From Streptomyces clavifer (lineage in GTDB: Bacteria > Actinomycetota > Actinomycetes > Streptomycetales > Streptomycetaceae): a DNA stretch of 64,000 nucleotides. Numbering within the stretch: the first letter of the stretch is position 1; each line of letters begins with the position of its first letter. This document shows, in pieces, positions 36,624-44,935 of this stretch. Under the pieces are notes generated by a model. The model did not search any database and had not been told where the DNA came from. It saw only the letters and a list, made by a program, of their open reading frames with translations. The position numbers and the translations under genes are program-made. The stretch is taken from assembly GCA_014651175.1 (NCBI GenBank), contig BMWJ01000006.1, positions 310,001 through 374,000 on the forward strand. Direction: 5' to 3'.

Positions 36624-38234
36624 ATGACCACCCTGCAGAGCGTCCCCGCCCTCGGGACGCATCCGGCCTCCGGCTCCCTTCCGAGCCGCGCCGAAACCCG
36701 GGAGCAGCTTTCCAAGGCGACGTACGACCTCCTGGTGATCGGCGGCGGCATCCTGGGCATCTCCACCGCCTGGCACGCCGCGCAGTCCGGCCTGCGGGTG
36801 GCCCTGGTGGACGCCGGCGACTTCGCCGGCGCCACCTCCTCCGCCTCCTCCAAGCTCCTCCACGGCGGTCTGCGCTACCTGCAGACCGGCGCGGTGAAGC
36901 TGGTCGCGGAGAACCACTTCGAGCGGCGCGCGGTGTCCCGTGAGGTCGCCCCGCACCTGGCCAACCCGCTCACCTTCTACCTGCCGGTCTACAAGGGCGG
37001 GCCGCACGGTGCGGCCAAGCTCGGTGCGGGCGTCTTCGCGTACTCGGCCCTGTCCGCGTTCGGTGACGGCGTCGGCCATGTGATCAGCCCGGCCCGGGCG
37101 CAGCGCGACGTGCCCGAGCTGCGTACGGACAACCTCAAGGCCGTCGCGGTCTACGGCGACGACCAGATGAACGACGCCCGGATGGCGCTCATGACGGTCC
37201 GGGCGGCCGTCGACGCCGGTGCCGTCGTGCTCAACCACGCCGCGGTCACCGGTCTGCGCTTCACCCGGGGACGGGTCACCGGGGCCGAGCTCGAGGACCG
37301 TCAGGACGGGACGGAGTTCGGCGTGAACGCCCGCCTCGTGCTGAACGCCACCGGTCCGTGGGTCGATCACCTGCGGAAGATGGAGAATCCGGACGCCGCT
37401 CCGTCCATCCGTCTGTCCAAGGGCGCGCACCTGGTCCTCAAGCGCACACGTCCGTGGAAGGCGGCCCTGGCGACTCCGATCGACAAGTACCGCATCACGT
37501 TCGCCCTGCCGTGGGAGGACATGCTGCTGCTCGGCACGACGGACGAGGAGTACGAGGGCGATCCGGCCGATGTCTCGGTCACCGAGAAGGACACGGCCCA
37601 GATCCTGGACGAGGCGGCGTTCTCCGTCCGGGACCAGCAGTTGTCCCGCGACCTCATCACGTACTCCTTCGCGGGGCTTCGGGTGCTGCCGGGCGGTCCC
37701 GGGGGCACGGCGAAGGCCAAGCGCGAGACGGTCGTGTCCGAGGGACGCGGCGGGATGCTGTCGGTCGCGGGCGGGAAGTGGACCACGTTCCGCCACATCG
37801 GCCGCACGGTGATGAACAAGCTGGCCGCGCTTCCCGGGCACCCCCTCGCCGAGGACATGGAGCCGATGGCACGGCTGCCGCGGAAGCTGCCGCTGCCCGG
37901 TATCGCGAACCCGAACGCGGTCGCGCACCGGCTGATGGTCGACGGCGGGACCCCGGGTCCGCGGATGGCGGCCGACACGGCCCGCCACCTCGCCACGCAC
38001 TACGGGTCGCTCTCCTTCGACATCGCGCGGCTGGCCAACGAGAACCCTGCGCTGGCGGACCGCATCCACCCGGACGCACCGGAGATCTGGGCGCAGGTGG
38101 CGTACGCCCGCGACCGCGAGTGGGCCGAGACCGCGGACGACGTGCTGCGCCGCCGGACGACGCTGACGATCCGGGGCCTGGCGACGGACGAGATCCGGGC
38201 CAGGGTCGAGGACGTGCTCGCCGACCGGCACTGA
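36624..38234 (+). CDS. glpD: Aerobic glycerol-3-phosphate dehydrogenase
   Basis: GlpD (536 aa) oxidises glycerol-3-phosphate to dihydroxyacetone phosphate and passes electrons from FAD to quinone at the membrane. The FAD site VIGGGILGISTAWHAA is near residues 34-50, followed by TSSASSKLLHGGLRYL, a family signature. GGKWTTFRHI lies in the C-terminal FAD contact region. AGGAG in the glpK stop region precedes ATG 36624. A hairpin follows, ending the operon; the gylX gene known from S. coelicolor is not present at this position. Confidence 0.96.
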   Translation: MTTLQSVPALGTHPASGSLPSRAETREQLSKATYDLLVIGGGILGISTAWHAAQSGLRVALVDAGDFAGATSSASSKLLHGGLRYLQTGAVKLVAENHFERRAVSREVAPHLANPLTFYLPVYKGGPHGAAKLGAGVFAYSALSAFGDGVGHVISPARAQRDVPELRTDNLKAVAVYGDDQMNDARMALMTVRAAVDAGAVVLNHAAVTGLRFTRGRVTGAELEDRQDGTEFGVNARLVLNATGPWVDHLRKMENPDAAPSIRLSKGAHLVLKRTRPWKAALATPIDKYRITFALPWEDMLLLGTTDEEYEGDPADVSVTEKDTAQILDEAAFSVRDQQLSRDLITYSFAGLRVLPGGPGGTAKAKRETVVSEGRGGMLSVAGGKWTTFRHIGRTVMNKLAALPGHPLAEDMEPMARLPRKLPLPGIANPNAVAHRLMVDGGTPGPRMAADTARHLATHYGSLSFDIARLANENPALADRIHPDAPEIWAQVAYARDREWAETADDVLRRRTTLTIRGLATDEIRARVEDVLADRH

Positions 38235-38242
38235 CGGTCCGT

Positions 38243-38283
38243 ACGGAACACAGGGGCGGCTCCGGGAGGAGCCGCCCTTCCGT
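38243..38283 (+). terminator. glpD operon terminator
   Basis: GGGCGGCTCC (38254-38263) pairs with 38268-38277, and an outer ACGGAA/TTCCGT stem extends it around a five-base bulge. Confidence 0.75.
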
Positions 38284-38347
38284 GTGCGCCCCTGCCGTGC
38301 CATACCGCCGCCACACCGGTGCGATGTGACGTGGGGACAGTGGAGGG

Positions 38348-38564
38348 ATGACCGTACAGGGGTCTTCACCTGTCGGCGGCGCTCGACGGTGCCGTCCTCG
38401 ACGAGATCCTCGGCTGCCACGCGGTGTACCGGCACGACCTGCAGTCGATCACCGTGGACGGATTCGGCCTGGCGCACGGCGAACAGCTCGAGACCTTGCA
38501 GCGGTTCGCCGAGGAGATCGCCCCGGTCCTGCGACGCGAGGCGGCCTCCACGCTCTGGGAGTGA
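38348..38564 (+). pseudogene. Remnant of an LLM flavin-dependent oxidoreductase gene
   Basis: A good ribosome binding site (GGAGGG) and ATG 38348 begin MTVQ, then with a frameshift GVFT, which resembles the start of luciferase-like monooxygenases. The frame open from 38352 to TGA 38562-38564 instead reads as the C-terminal end of such a protein: LDEILGCHAVYRHDLQSITV and LETLQRFAEEIAPVLRRE. The roughly 270 residues between appear to be deleted. This is my reading by motif memory without an alignment; the fragment could also be a short independent gene. Confidence 0.5.
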
Positions 38565-38652
38565 CCCGGGCCGCGCGGCACCCCGGGGTGCCGGAACCCG
38601 GCCGTCGCCCCGCTGCCCCGTCGCCCCGCGGCCGGGTCGCCGGGCCCGGTTC

Positions 38653-39807
38653 TCAGGCCCCCGCAGGCCCCCCTGATCGAGCCTGCGCGAAGGGGGCCCG
38701 GGCGGGGCCGTCCGGGTGGGCCCACAGCCCGCGGGCTGCGAGCCTGGGCAGGACGCCCTCGCCGAACCAGTACGCCTCCTCCAGGTGCGGGTATCCGGAG
38801 AGGATGAACTCGTCGATGCCGAGCCGGTGGTACTCCTCGATGCGGTCGGCGACCTCCTCGTGGCTGCCGACGAGCGCGGTCCCCGCGCCGCCGCGGACCA
38901 GGCCGATGCCCGCCCACAGGTTGGGGTGGATCTCCAGACCGTCGCGTCCGCCGCCGTGCAGGGCAAGCATGCGCTTCTGCCCGTCGGACTCGCTGCGGGC
39001 GAGCCCCTCCTGGACGGAGCGCACGACGGCGGGGTCGAAGCCCGCCAGGAGGCGGTCCGCCTCGTCCCACGCCTGCTCCGCGGTGTCCCGGGCGATGACG
39101 TGGAGCCGGATACCGAAGCGCGGGGTGCGACCCTCGCGCTCGGCGAGCCCGCGTATCCAGGCGATCTTCTCCGCGACCTGGGCGGGCGGTTCACCCCACG
39201 TGAGGTAGACGTCGGCGTGCCGGGCGGCGACCACACCGGCGGCGGGCGAGGAGCCGCCGAAGTACACCTGGGGCACCGGGTCGGGGACCCGGGTGAGCCG
39301 GGCGTCCTCGACGGTGAGGTGCTCGCCCTTCAGATTCACCGTCCTGCCGCCCCACAGGTCCCGGACGATCTCCAGGAACTCGCCGGTACGGGCGTAGCGC
39401 GCGTCCTTGTCGAGGAAGTCCCCGTACGCGCGCTGCTCGCGGCTCTCCCCGCCGGTCACCACGTTGAGCAGCAGCCGGCCCCCGGTCTGGCGCTGGTAGG
39501 TGGCGGCCATCTGCGCGGCGAGCGTGGGCGAGACGAAGCCGGGCCGGAACGCCACCAGGAACTTCAGCCGCTCGGTGTGCTGGCTGACCATGGCCGTGGT
39601 CAGCCAGGCGTCCTCGCACCAGGCGCCGGTCGGGGTCAGGACCCCTTCGAAGCCAAGGTCCTCGGCGGCGCGGGCGATCTGGGCGAGGTAGCGGACGGTG
39701 GGCGGTCGGTCGCCGCCCGCGGCGGTGACGGGGGTGCCGTGGCCACCGCCGACGACGTGGCGGCTGTCGCCGTTGGTGGGCAGGAACCAGTGGAACGTGA
39801 GAGGCAC
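38653..39807 (-). CDS. ssuD: LLM-class alkanesulfonate monooxygenase SsuD
   Basis: SsuD (384 aa) releases sulfite from alkanesulfonates using FMNH2 and O2, giving sulfur under sulfate limitation. The bacterial-luciferase fold is evident: FHWFLPTNGDSR at the N terminus, GFVSPTLAAQMAATYQ, LLLNVVTGG and the C-terminal EEYHRLGIDEFILSGYPHLEEA are SsuD hallmarks. GTG 39807 follows GGAGAACCCC. The flavin reductase gene that should accompany it survives only as a remnant upstream, and no ssuABC transporter is in the window, so the enzyme must rely on partners elsewhere. Confidence 0.94.
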   Translation of the reverse strand: MPLTFHWFLPTNGDSRHVVGGGHGTPVTAAGGDRPPTVRYLAQIARAAEDLGFEGVLTPTGAWCEDAWLTTAMVSQHTERLKFLVAFRPGFVSPTLAAQMAATYQRQTGGRLLLNVVTGGESREQRAYGDFLDKDARYARTGEFLEIVRDLWGGRTVNLKGEHLTVEDARLTRVPDPVPQVYFGGSSPAAGVVAARHADVYLTWGEPPAQVAEKIAWIRGLAEREGRTPRFGIRLHVIARDTAEQAWDEADRLLAGFDPAVVRSVQEGLARSESDGQKRMLALHGGGRDGLEIHPNLWAGIGLVRGGAGTALVGSHEEVADRIEEYHRLGIDEFILSGYPHLEEAYWFGEGVLPRLAARGLWAHPDGPARAPFAQARSGGPAGA

Positions 39808-39914
39808 GGGGTTCTCCGATCAGGGGTGGCACAGCAGGCCGCGGCAGGGCGGGGCGGGTGCCGTCGAGGGCGTGGCGGCCGAGGTACTGGATCTTCCAGC
39901 GGGCCGGGTCGGGG

Positions 39915-40105
39915 AAGGGTCTTCGGCAACCCCGGGTGGGCGGCCGCGCAGACGGGCGTGCCGATGGTGACGCCGTCAACCACCGCGAACGGGTCCGTGG
40001 CCCCGGCCACCGCCGGAGTCCGAAGCCGGCGCCCGGCTCTGCGCCGGCGGGCAGGGTGCGGACGTCGAGCGGTACGACCGTGTGGCCCCGGTCGGCGAGG
40101 GGCGC
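39915..40105 (-). pseudogene. Remnant of an SsuE-like NAD(P)H-dependent FMN reductase gene
   Basis: Two fragments in different frames read like the flavodoxin-fold reductase: LADRGHTVVPLDVRTLPA (40099 down to about 40046) and, in another frame, GATDPFAVVDGVTIGTPV followed by CAAAHPGLPKTL (about 40010 down to 39915), the latter matching the substrate-binding TPV(Y)KAA(H)PGLLK region. The N-terminal and C-terminal parts are missing. The position between leader peptide and ssuD is where ssuE is expected. Identification is by eye. Confidence 0.5.
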
Positions 40106-40191
40106 CGGGTCACCGGTGGGGAGAGGTCCCTGGAACGGGCAGGACCGTCCTGGTCAGGACGGCTCCGGACAGCGCACGAAGGAGGGAACCC

Positions 40192-40275
40192 TCAGACTTC
40201 GCGACAACAGAACGCGCTGGCGACACGTGCGAGGTCGATGTGACGTCGCTGCGTGAGATTCCGTCGGTCCTTCAT
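40192..40275 (-). CDS. Cysteine-containing leader peptide of the ssu locus
   Basis: This 27-residue peptide contains RRHIDLARVASAFCCREV at its C terminus. It resembles the short RRHxDLxRxASAxC leader peptides found upstream of sulfur-assimilation genes in Streptomyces, where adjacent Cys codons probably let ribosomes sense cysteine. Two tandem TGT Cys codons lie four codons before the stop. A TAGTCT hexamer seven bases before ATG 40275 and the lack of a Shine-Dalgarno suggest a leaderless mRNA. Complementary GTCCTG/CAGGAC segments at about 40138-40163 could form alternative hairpins. Confidence 0.7.
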   Translation of the reverse strand: MKDRRNLTQRRHIDLARVASAFCCREV

Positions 40276-40282
40276 GCCGGTC

Positions 40283-40288
40283 AGACTA
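40283..40288 (-). promoter_or_regulatory. Candidate leaderless -10 of the ssu leader peptide
   Basis: TAGTCT on the minus strand, seven bases before ATG 40275. Confidence 0.45.
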
Positions 40289-40374
40289 GCCACCCCCGGC
40301 CCCGGCAGTCGAGTGGGCGATCGCTGCGCGGTGCTGGGGTTTCCCTTCCACCGGCCCTGCCGGTGGACGACCGG

Positions 40375-40409
40375 CCCGGTCCGGGGGTAGGTGGTCGTGC
40401 GCGTGGAAC
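40375..40409. repeat. Direct repeat, copy 1
   Basis: CCCGGTCCGGGG followed after one short difference by GTGGTCGTGCGCGTGGAAC. It is repeated 101 bases further on with one indel and one substitution. Both copies are in the non-coding stretch between the leader peptide and the FCD regulator. Confidence 0.8.
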
Positions 40410-40475
40410 AGCCCGGGCACACCGAGGCGGTGACGCGGCAGGGCTCGCTGCCCGGGCCGCCGAGGAGCCCTCTCC

Positions 40476-40509
40476 CCCGGTCCGGGGTATGTGGTCGTGC
40501 GCGTGGAAC
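40476..40509. repeat. Direct repeat, copy 2
   Basis: Second copy of the 35-base repeat at 40375-40409, here with TAT instead of GTAG after the shared CCCGGTCCGGGG. The rest of the 40276-40726 interval shows no gene I can support. Confidence 0.8.
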
Positions 40510-40726
40510 GCGAGCTCGGGGCGGACCCCAGGTGATGTCATGCACCGGTTCACACACCGGCGGCTCGAGGACGCCGGCGGGGGTGTCCTGCTGGTGCTTC
40601 AGCACCGCGGGCCGGGCTCGGTCCCGCGCGTGGCACGCGCTGGGGCCGCCTCCATGTGGAGCGCGCCCGGGGCCCGCGACCGGGCGGGGAGATCGCGGCA
40701 CGCTCCGGGGCCGCATAATGAGGCTG

Positions 40727-40740
40727 ATACATCGGATGTC
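40727..40740. promoter_or_regulatory. Candidate FCD-regulator operator (autoregulatory copy)
   Basis: ACATCGGATGT (40729-40739) is an 11-base odd palindrome. The 12-mer ATACATCGGATG is found again, inverted, upstream of the fuconate dehydratase gene. Confidence 0.6.
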
Positions 40741-40761
40741 TTGTGTGCGAGGAGGCCCTGC

Positions 40762-41433
40762 ATGGCCGTCACCGACGAAGCGATCGAGAAGATCAAGGGG
40801 ATGATCGTCTCGGGCGCTCTGGGGCCGGGCGACCGGCTTCCCAAGGAGAGCGAACTCGCTTCCGAGCTGGGGCTTTCCCGCAACTCGCTGCGCGAGGCGG
40901 TGCGCGCGCTGTCGCTGATCCGGATTCTCGACGTACGCCAGGGCGACGGCACCTATGTCACCAGCCTGGATCCTCAGCTCCTGCTGGAGGCGCTGAGCTT
41001 CGTGGTGGACTTCCACCGTGACGACACGGTGCTGGAGTTCCTCGCGGTCCGCCGGATCCTGGAGCCCGCCGCCACGGCGATGGCCGCACTGCGCATCGAG
41101 GAGGCCCAGCTGGACGTGCTGGGCGCGCAGCTGGACGCACTGGGCGATGCCCCCTCGGTGGAGGAACTGGTCGCCTGCGATCTGGAGTTCCACCGCGGGA
41201 TCGTCCGGTCCTCCGGCAACGCGGTCCTGTGCTCGCTGCTGGACGGCCTGTCCGGGCCGACCACCCGGGCCAGGGTGTGGCGCGGGCTGACCCAGGAGGA
41301 CGCGGTGAGCCGGACCCTGCACGAGCACCGGGCGATCCTCGCCGCCCTGCGGGACCGGGACGCGGAGGCGGCCCGGTCCTGGGCGACGGTGCACGTGGCG
41401 AGCGTGGAGCAGTGGCTGCGCTCGACCCTGTGA
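40762..41433 (+). CDS. FadR/GntR-family regulator with FCD domain
   Basis: The 223-residue protein has a GntR winged helix (about 1-70, RLPKESELASELGLSRNSLREAVRAL) and an FCD ligand-binding domain with the metal-site residues LEFHRGIV and a later LHEHRAIL. FCD regulators usually bind organic or sugar acids. AGGAGG six bases before ATG 40762 fixes the start. It converges with the SDR-dehydratase pair, and the shared operator 12-mer argues that it controls that pair and itself. A likely ligand is L-fuconate or a derivative; this is inference. Confidence 0.93.
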   Translation: MAVTDEAIEKIKGMIVSGALGPGDRLPKESELASELGLSRNSLREAVRALSLIRILDVRQGDGTYVTSLDPQLLLEALSFVVDFHRDDTVLEFLAVRRILEPAATAMAALRIEEAQLDVLGAQLDALGDAPSVEELVACDLEFHRGIVRSSGNAVLCSLLDGLSGPTTRARVWRGLTQEDAVSRTLHEHRAILAALRDRDAEAARSWATVHVASVEQWLRSTL

Positions 41434-41475
41434 GGCGCGTTCCCGGCGTACCGGCAGGGACACCGGCCCTCCGGC

Positions 41476-42252
41476 TCAGCGGGCGGGGCGCAGCCGCAGG
41501 CCCTGCATGCCTCCGTCGACGGCGAGCGCGGTGCCGGTGACGGACGCTGCCGCCGGGCTCGCCAGGTAGACGACGGCGGCGGCGACCTCGTCGGCGGAGA
41601 CCAGCCGTCCCAGCGGCTGGCGGGCGTCGAGGGCGGCGCGCTCGGCCGCCGGGTCCTCGGCCTGTCCGAGCAGCCGGCCGATCCACGGGGTGTCGGCGGT
41701 GCCGGGGTTCACGCAGTTGACGCGGATGCCCTCGCGGACGTGGTCGGCGGCCATGGCCAGCGTCAGCGAGAGCACCGCGCCCTTGCTCGCACTGTAGAGG
41801 GCGCGCTGCGGGAGACCCGCGGTGGCGGCGATGGAGCAGGTCTGGGTGATCGACACGGCGCCGGGGCGGGCGGCCGCCGCCCGCCGCAGATGGGGCAGGG
41901 CGTGACGGGCGGCGCGGACCATGCCGAGGACGTTGACGTCCAGGACGCGGGTCCATTCCTCGTCGGTGTTGTCCTCGACGGTGCCGATGGAGCCGATCCC
42001 CGCGTTCGACACGAGGGTGTGCAGTCCGCCCAGTTCACCGGCGGCCCGGTCGACGGCGTTGCGTACGGCGTCGTCGTCGGTCACGTCGGCCACGATCGCG
42101 AGGACACCGCCGGGGGCCCCCTTCGTCTCACGGTCGACCACGGCGACGCGTGCCCCGCGGGCGAGCAGGAGGGCGGCCACGGCGGCACCGATGCCGGACG
42201 CGCCACCCGTGACCAGGGCGGACAGCCCGTCGAAGTCTTGTGTACCGGTCAT
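41476..42252 (-). CDS. SDR-family dehydrogenase, probably of the L-fuconate pathway
   Basis: The 258-residue classical SDR has TGGASGIG (cofactor), NAG (SNAGIGS), catalytic Ser in TQTCSIAAT and YSASK. VVDRE at the end of the second strand favours NAD+. In the non-phosphorylating L-fucose route an SDR oxidises L-fucose or 2-keto-3-deoxy-L-fuconate; adjacency to fuconate dehydratase suggests one of these. The ATG at 42252 shares a base with the dehydratase stop (TGATG), so translation is coupled. Other pathway enzymes (lactonase, hydrolase) are not in the window. Confidence 0.9.
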   Translation of the reverse strand: MTGTQDFDGLSALVTGGASGIGAAVAALLLARGARVAVVDRETKGAPGGVLAIVADVTDDDAVRNAVDRAAGELGGLHTLVSNAGIGSIGTVEDNTDEEWTRVLDVNVLGMVRAARHALPHLRRAAAARPGAVSITQTCSIAATAGLPQRALYSASKGAVLSLTLAMAADHVREGIRVNCVNPGTADTPWIGRLLGQAEDPAAERAALDARQPLGRLVSADEVAAAVVYLASPAAASVTGTALAVDGGMQGLRLRPAR

Positions 42253-43571
42253 CAGTGGGTCTCCTCGGCGGTGAGTCGGGCCTGCCAGACGGGGCCCCGC
42301 GGGTAGATGTGGGCGGCGATCGAGTCCGGGAGCATCCGGGCGGAGAAGCCCGGCGTGCGGGGGGCGACGTAGTGGCCGTCCCGTATGACGACCGGGTCGG
42401 CGAAGTGCTCGTGGAGATGGTCGACGTACTCGATGACCCGGTCCTCCCGGCTGCCGGAGACCGCCACGTAGTCGAACATCGAGAGGTGCTGGACCAGTTC
42501 GCACAGTCCGACGCCTCCGGCGTGCGGGCAGACGGGAACGCCGTACTTGGCGGCGAGCAGCAGGATCGCGAGGTTCTCGTTGACGCCCGCGACCCGTGCG
42601 GCGTCGATCTGGACGAAGTCGACCGCGTCAGCCTGCAGCAGCTGCTTGAACACGACCCGGTTGGCGACGTGTTCGCCGGTGGCGACCTTGACGGGCTGCC
42701 CCGCCCGCACGGCGGCGTGCCCGAGCACGTCGTCGGGGCTGGTCGGTTCCTCGATCCAGTACGGGTCGTACGGCGCGAGGGCGCGCATCCACTCCACCGC
42801 GGCGGCCACGTCCCAGCGCTGGTTGGCGTCGACCGCGATGCGGATTCCGGGACCGACCGCGGTGCGGGCGAGCGCGAGCCTGCGGATGTCGTCGTCCAGG
42901 TCGGCGCCGACCTTGAGCTTGATCTGCGTGAAGCCGTCCGCGACGGCCTCCTCGGCCAGGCGCACGAGTTTGTCGTCGTCGTAGCCGAGCCAGCCGGGTG
43001 AGGTCGTGTAGGCGGGGTAGCCCTCGGCGAGCAGCCGTTCGGTGCGCTCCGCCCGGCCCGGCTCGGCGGCCCGGAGCAGGGCGAGCGCCTCGTCGGGGGT
43101 GAGCGCGTCCGTGAGGTAGCGGAAGTCGACGAGGGAGACGAGCTCCTGCGGTGTCATCCCGGCGAGGAACTGCCAGACGGGCTGCCCCGCCAGCTTGGCC
43201 GCGAGGTCCCAGGCGGCGTTGACGACCGCACCGGCCGCCATGTGCATCACGCCCTTCTCGGGCCCCAGCCAGCGCAGCTGTGAGTCGTGCGTGAGCTCGC
43301 GGTACAGGGCGCCGAGAGCGGCGGCGTCGCGCGGCACGGGGCGCCCGACGAGGTGGGTGCGGAGCGTCTCGATGGCTGCGGCCATGACATCGTTGCCGCG
43401 GCCGATGGTGAAACAGAAGCCGTGCCCCTGCGCGCCGCCGGTGTCCGTACCGAGGACGACGTAGGCGGCCGAGTAGTCGGGGTCGGTGTTCATGGCGTCC
43501 GAGCCGTCCAGCTGCTCCGAGGTCGGGAAGCGGATGTCGTGGACCTCGAAGTCCGTGACGGTCTGACTCAT
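42252..43571 (-). CDS. L-fuconate dehydratase (enolase superfamily)
   Basis: The 439-residue protein has the mandelate-racemase/enolase fold. [20 protein letters not shown] near the N terminus is typical of fuconate dehydratases. QIKLKVG gives the base lysine, [14 protein letters not shown] and GEHVANR supply the Mg ligands, and [11 protein letters not shown] is the C-terminal active-site loop. It would convert L-fuconate to 2-keto-3-deoxy-L-fuconate. It is the first gene of a two-gene operon; an operator-like 12-mer lies 40 bases upstream of ATG 43571. Confidence 0.88.
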   Translation of the reverse strand: MSQTVTDFEVHDIRFPTSEQLDGSDAMNTDPDYSAAYVVLGTDTGGAQGHGFCFTIGRGNDVMAAAIETLRTHLVGRPVPRDAAALGALYRELTHDSQLRWLGPEKGVMHMAAGAVVNAAWDLAAKLAGQPVWQFLAGMTPQELVSLVDFRYLTDALTPDEALALLRAAEPGRAERTERLLAEGYPAYTTSPGWLGYDDDKLVRLAEEAVADGFTQIKLKVGADLDDDIRRLALARTAVGPGIRIAVDANQRWDVAAAVEWMRALAPYDPYWIEEPTSPDDVLGHAAVRAGQPVKVATGEHVANRVVFKQLLQADAVDFVQIDAARVAGVNENLAILLLAAKYGVPVCPHAGGVGLCELVQHLSMFDYVAVSGSREDRVIEYVDHLHEHFADPVVIRDGHYVAPRTPGFSARMLPDSIAAHIYPRGPVWQARLTAEETH

Positions 43572-43590
43572 GTGCGCCCCCAGGGGAATA

Positions 43591-43622
43591 ACATCGGACC
43601 TCTGCTTGGTCATCCGATGTAT
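43591..43622. promoter_or_regulatory. Candidate FCD-regulator operator upstream of fuconate dehydratase
   Basis: On the minus strand ATACATCGGATG (43622 to 43611) repeats the box upstream of the FCD gene, and ACATCGGA occurs again on the plus strand at 43591-43598. Confidence 0.6.
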
Positions 43623-43802
43623 AGCGCCGGATACCACCGATCGTCCAGGGTCTGACGGAAATTCGATCAGTTCCGGATCCGCACAGCTCGGATGAATCAA
43701 GCTCTGGCACGGATCATTCATGCACGCAAACGGGCTGCGGCCAGGGAGGGCCGAAGCCGTAAGGTTGGCCCGTACACAAGGGAACTTCGGAAGGAGGCCT
43801 GG

Positions 43803-44843
43803 GTGATCGAGCTCGAGGGGGTACCCGAGCTGGTCGACCCGGTCATGGTGGCCGCGTTCGAAGGCTGGAACGACGCCGGTGACGCCGCCTCCACAGCGGT
43901 CGGACATCTGGACCGGGAATGGAAGGGCGAGGTGTTCGCGGCGCTCGACGCCGAGGACTACTACGATTTCCAGGTCAACCGGCCCACGGTGTGGCTGGAC
44001 GGCGGGGTACGGAAGATCACGTGGCCCACCACGCGGCTTTCCGTGGTCCGCATCGGCGGGGAGAAGCCCCGTGACCTGGTGCTGGTCCGGGGCATCGAAC
44101 CCTCCATGCGATGGCGCTCGTTCTGCAACGAGATCCTCGGCTTCGCCCATGAGCTGGGCGTGGAGATGGTCGTCATCCTGGGGGCGTTGCTGGGTGACAC
44201 CCCGCACACCCGGCCGGTGCCGGTGAGCGGAGTGACCTCGGACCCCGACCTGGCCAGGACCATGGATCTGGAGGAGACCAAGTACGAGGGCCCGACGGGC
44301 ATCGTCGGCATCCTCCAGGAGGCCTGTACGCACGCGGGGGTGCCCGCGGTGAGTCTGTGGGCAGCGGTGCCGCACTACGTGTCGCAGCCGCCGAACCCGA
44401 AGGCGACGCTGGCCCTGCTGAACCGTCTCGAGGACCTGCTCGGTCTGCGGATCCCGCTGGGCGAGCTGCCCGAGGACGCCCGCGCCTGGCAGCTCGGCGT
44501 CGACCAGCTGGCCGCCGAGGACAGCGAGGTCGCGGAGTACGTGCAGACGCTGGAGGAGGCGCGGGACACCGCGGAGCTGCCCGAGGCGTCCGGCGAGGCC
44601 ATCGCCCGGGAATTCGAGCGGTATCTCAGACGCCGTGACGTCGGGGGTCCGGGCCAGCCGCCCGGCGGCCACGCCACGGAGGGCGGCGACGTGCCCTATC
44701 TGCGGGACACGTCGAGCGGCCGCACGAGACCGCCGAAGCCCCAGCGGCCGGAGGCGGAGCGCCCCGGGACGCCCCGGCCGAAGGACGGGGACGAGCCGGA
44801 GGACCCGCCGACCGGGCCGGACGAGAACCCGTCCGAGGACTGA
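43803..44843 (+). CDS. PAC2-family protein (proteasome assembly chaperone-like)
   Basis: The 346-residue protein has a PAC2 domain (about 1-260), recognisable by [33 protein letters not shown] and [19 protein letters not shown]. In eukaryotes and archaea related proteins assist 20S assembly, and actinobacterial homologues have been linked to that role only tentatively. The C-terminal 70 residues are a Pro/Arg/Glu-rich disordered tail. GTG 43803 with GGAGG upstream is preferred to the longer reading from 43692. It lies about 22 kb from arc and next to mshC. Confidence 0.88.
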   Translation: MIELEGVPELVDPVMVAAFEGWNDAGDAASTAVGHLDREWKGEVFAALDAEDYYDFQVNRPTVWLDGGVRKITWPTTRLSVVRIGGEKPRDLVLVRGIEPSMRWRSFCNEILGFAHELGVEMVVILGALLGDTPHTRPVPVSGVTSDPDLARTMDLEETKYEGPTGIVGILQEACTHAGVPAVSLWAAVPHYVSQPPNPKATLALLNRLEDLLGLRIPLGELPEDARAWQLGVDQLAAEDSEVAEYVQTLEEARDTAELPEASGEAIAREFERYLRRRDVGGPGQPPGGHATEGGDVPYLRDTSSGRTRPPKPQRPEAERPGTPRPKDGDEPEDPPTGPDENPSED

Positions 44844-44856
44844 CACACACGCCGGC

Positions 44857-44921
44857 CCCCCATGACGCGGACCGGCCCCGGACTCCACTCGGAAGTCCGG
44901 GGCCGGTCCGCGTCATGGGGG
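44857..44921. terminator. 28-bp perfect-stem bidirectional terminator
   Basis: Positions 44857-44884 are exactly complementary to 44894-44921, with a nine-base loop, between the convergent PAC2 and mshC genes. It lacks U-runs, like many Streptomyces terminators. Confidence 0.85.
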
Positions 44922-44935
44922 TCGCGGGACGGGAA

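Noticed and set aside
40281-40804. Short open frames around the direct repeats
   Set aside because: Low-complexity Arg/Pro-rich translations in several frames, no start signals, and the region contains repeats rather than a conserved coding pattern.
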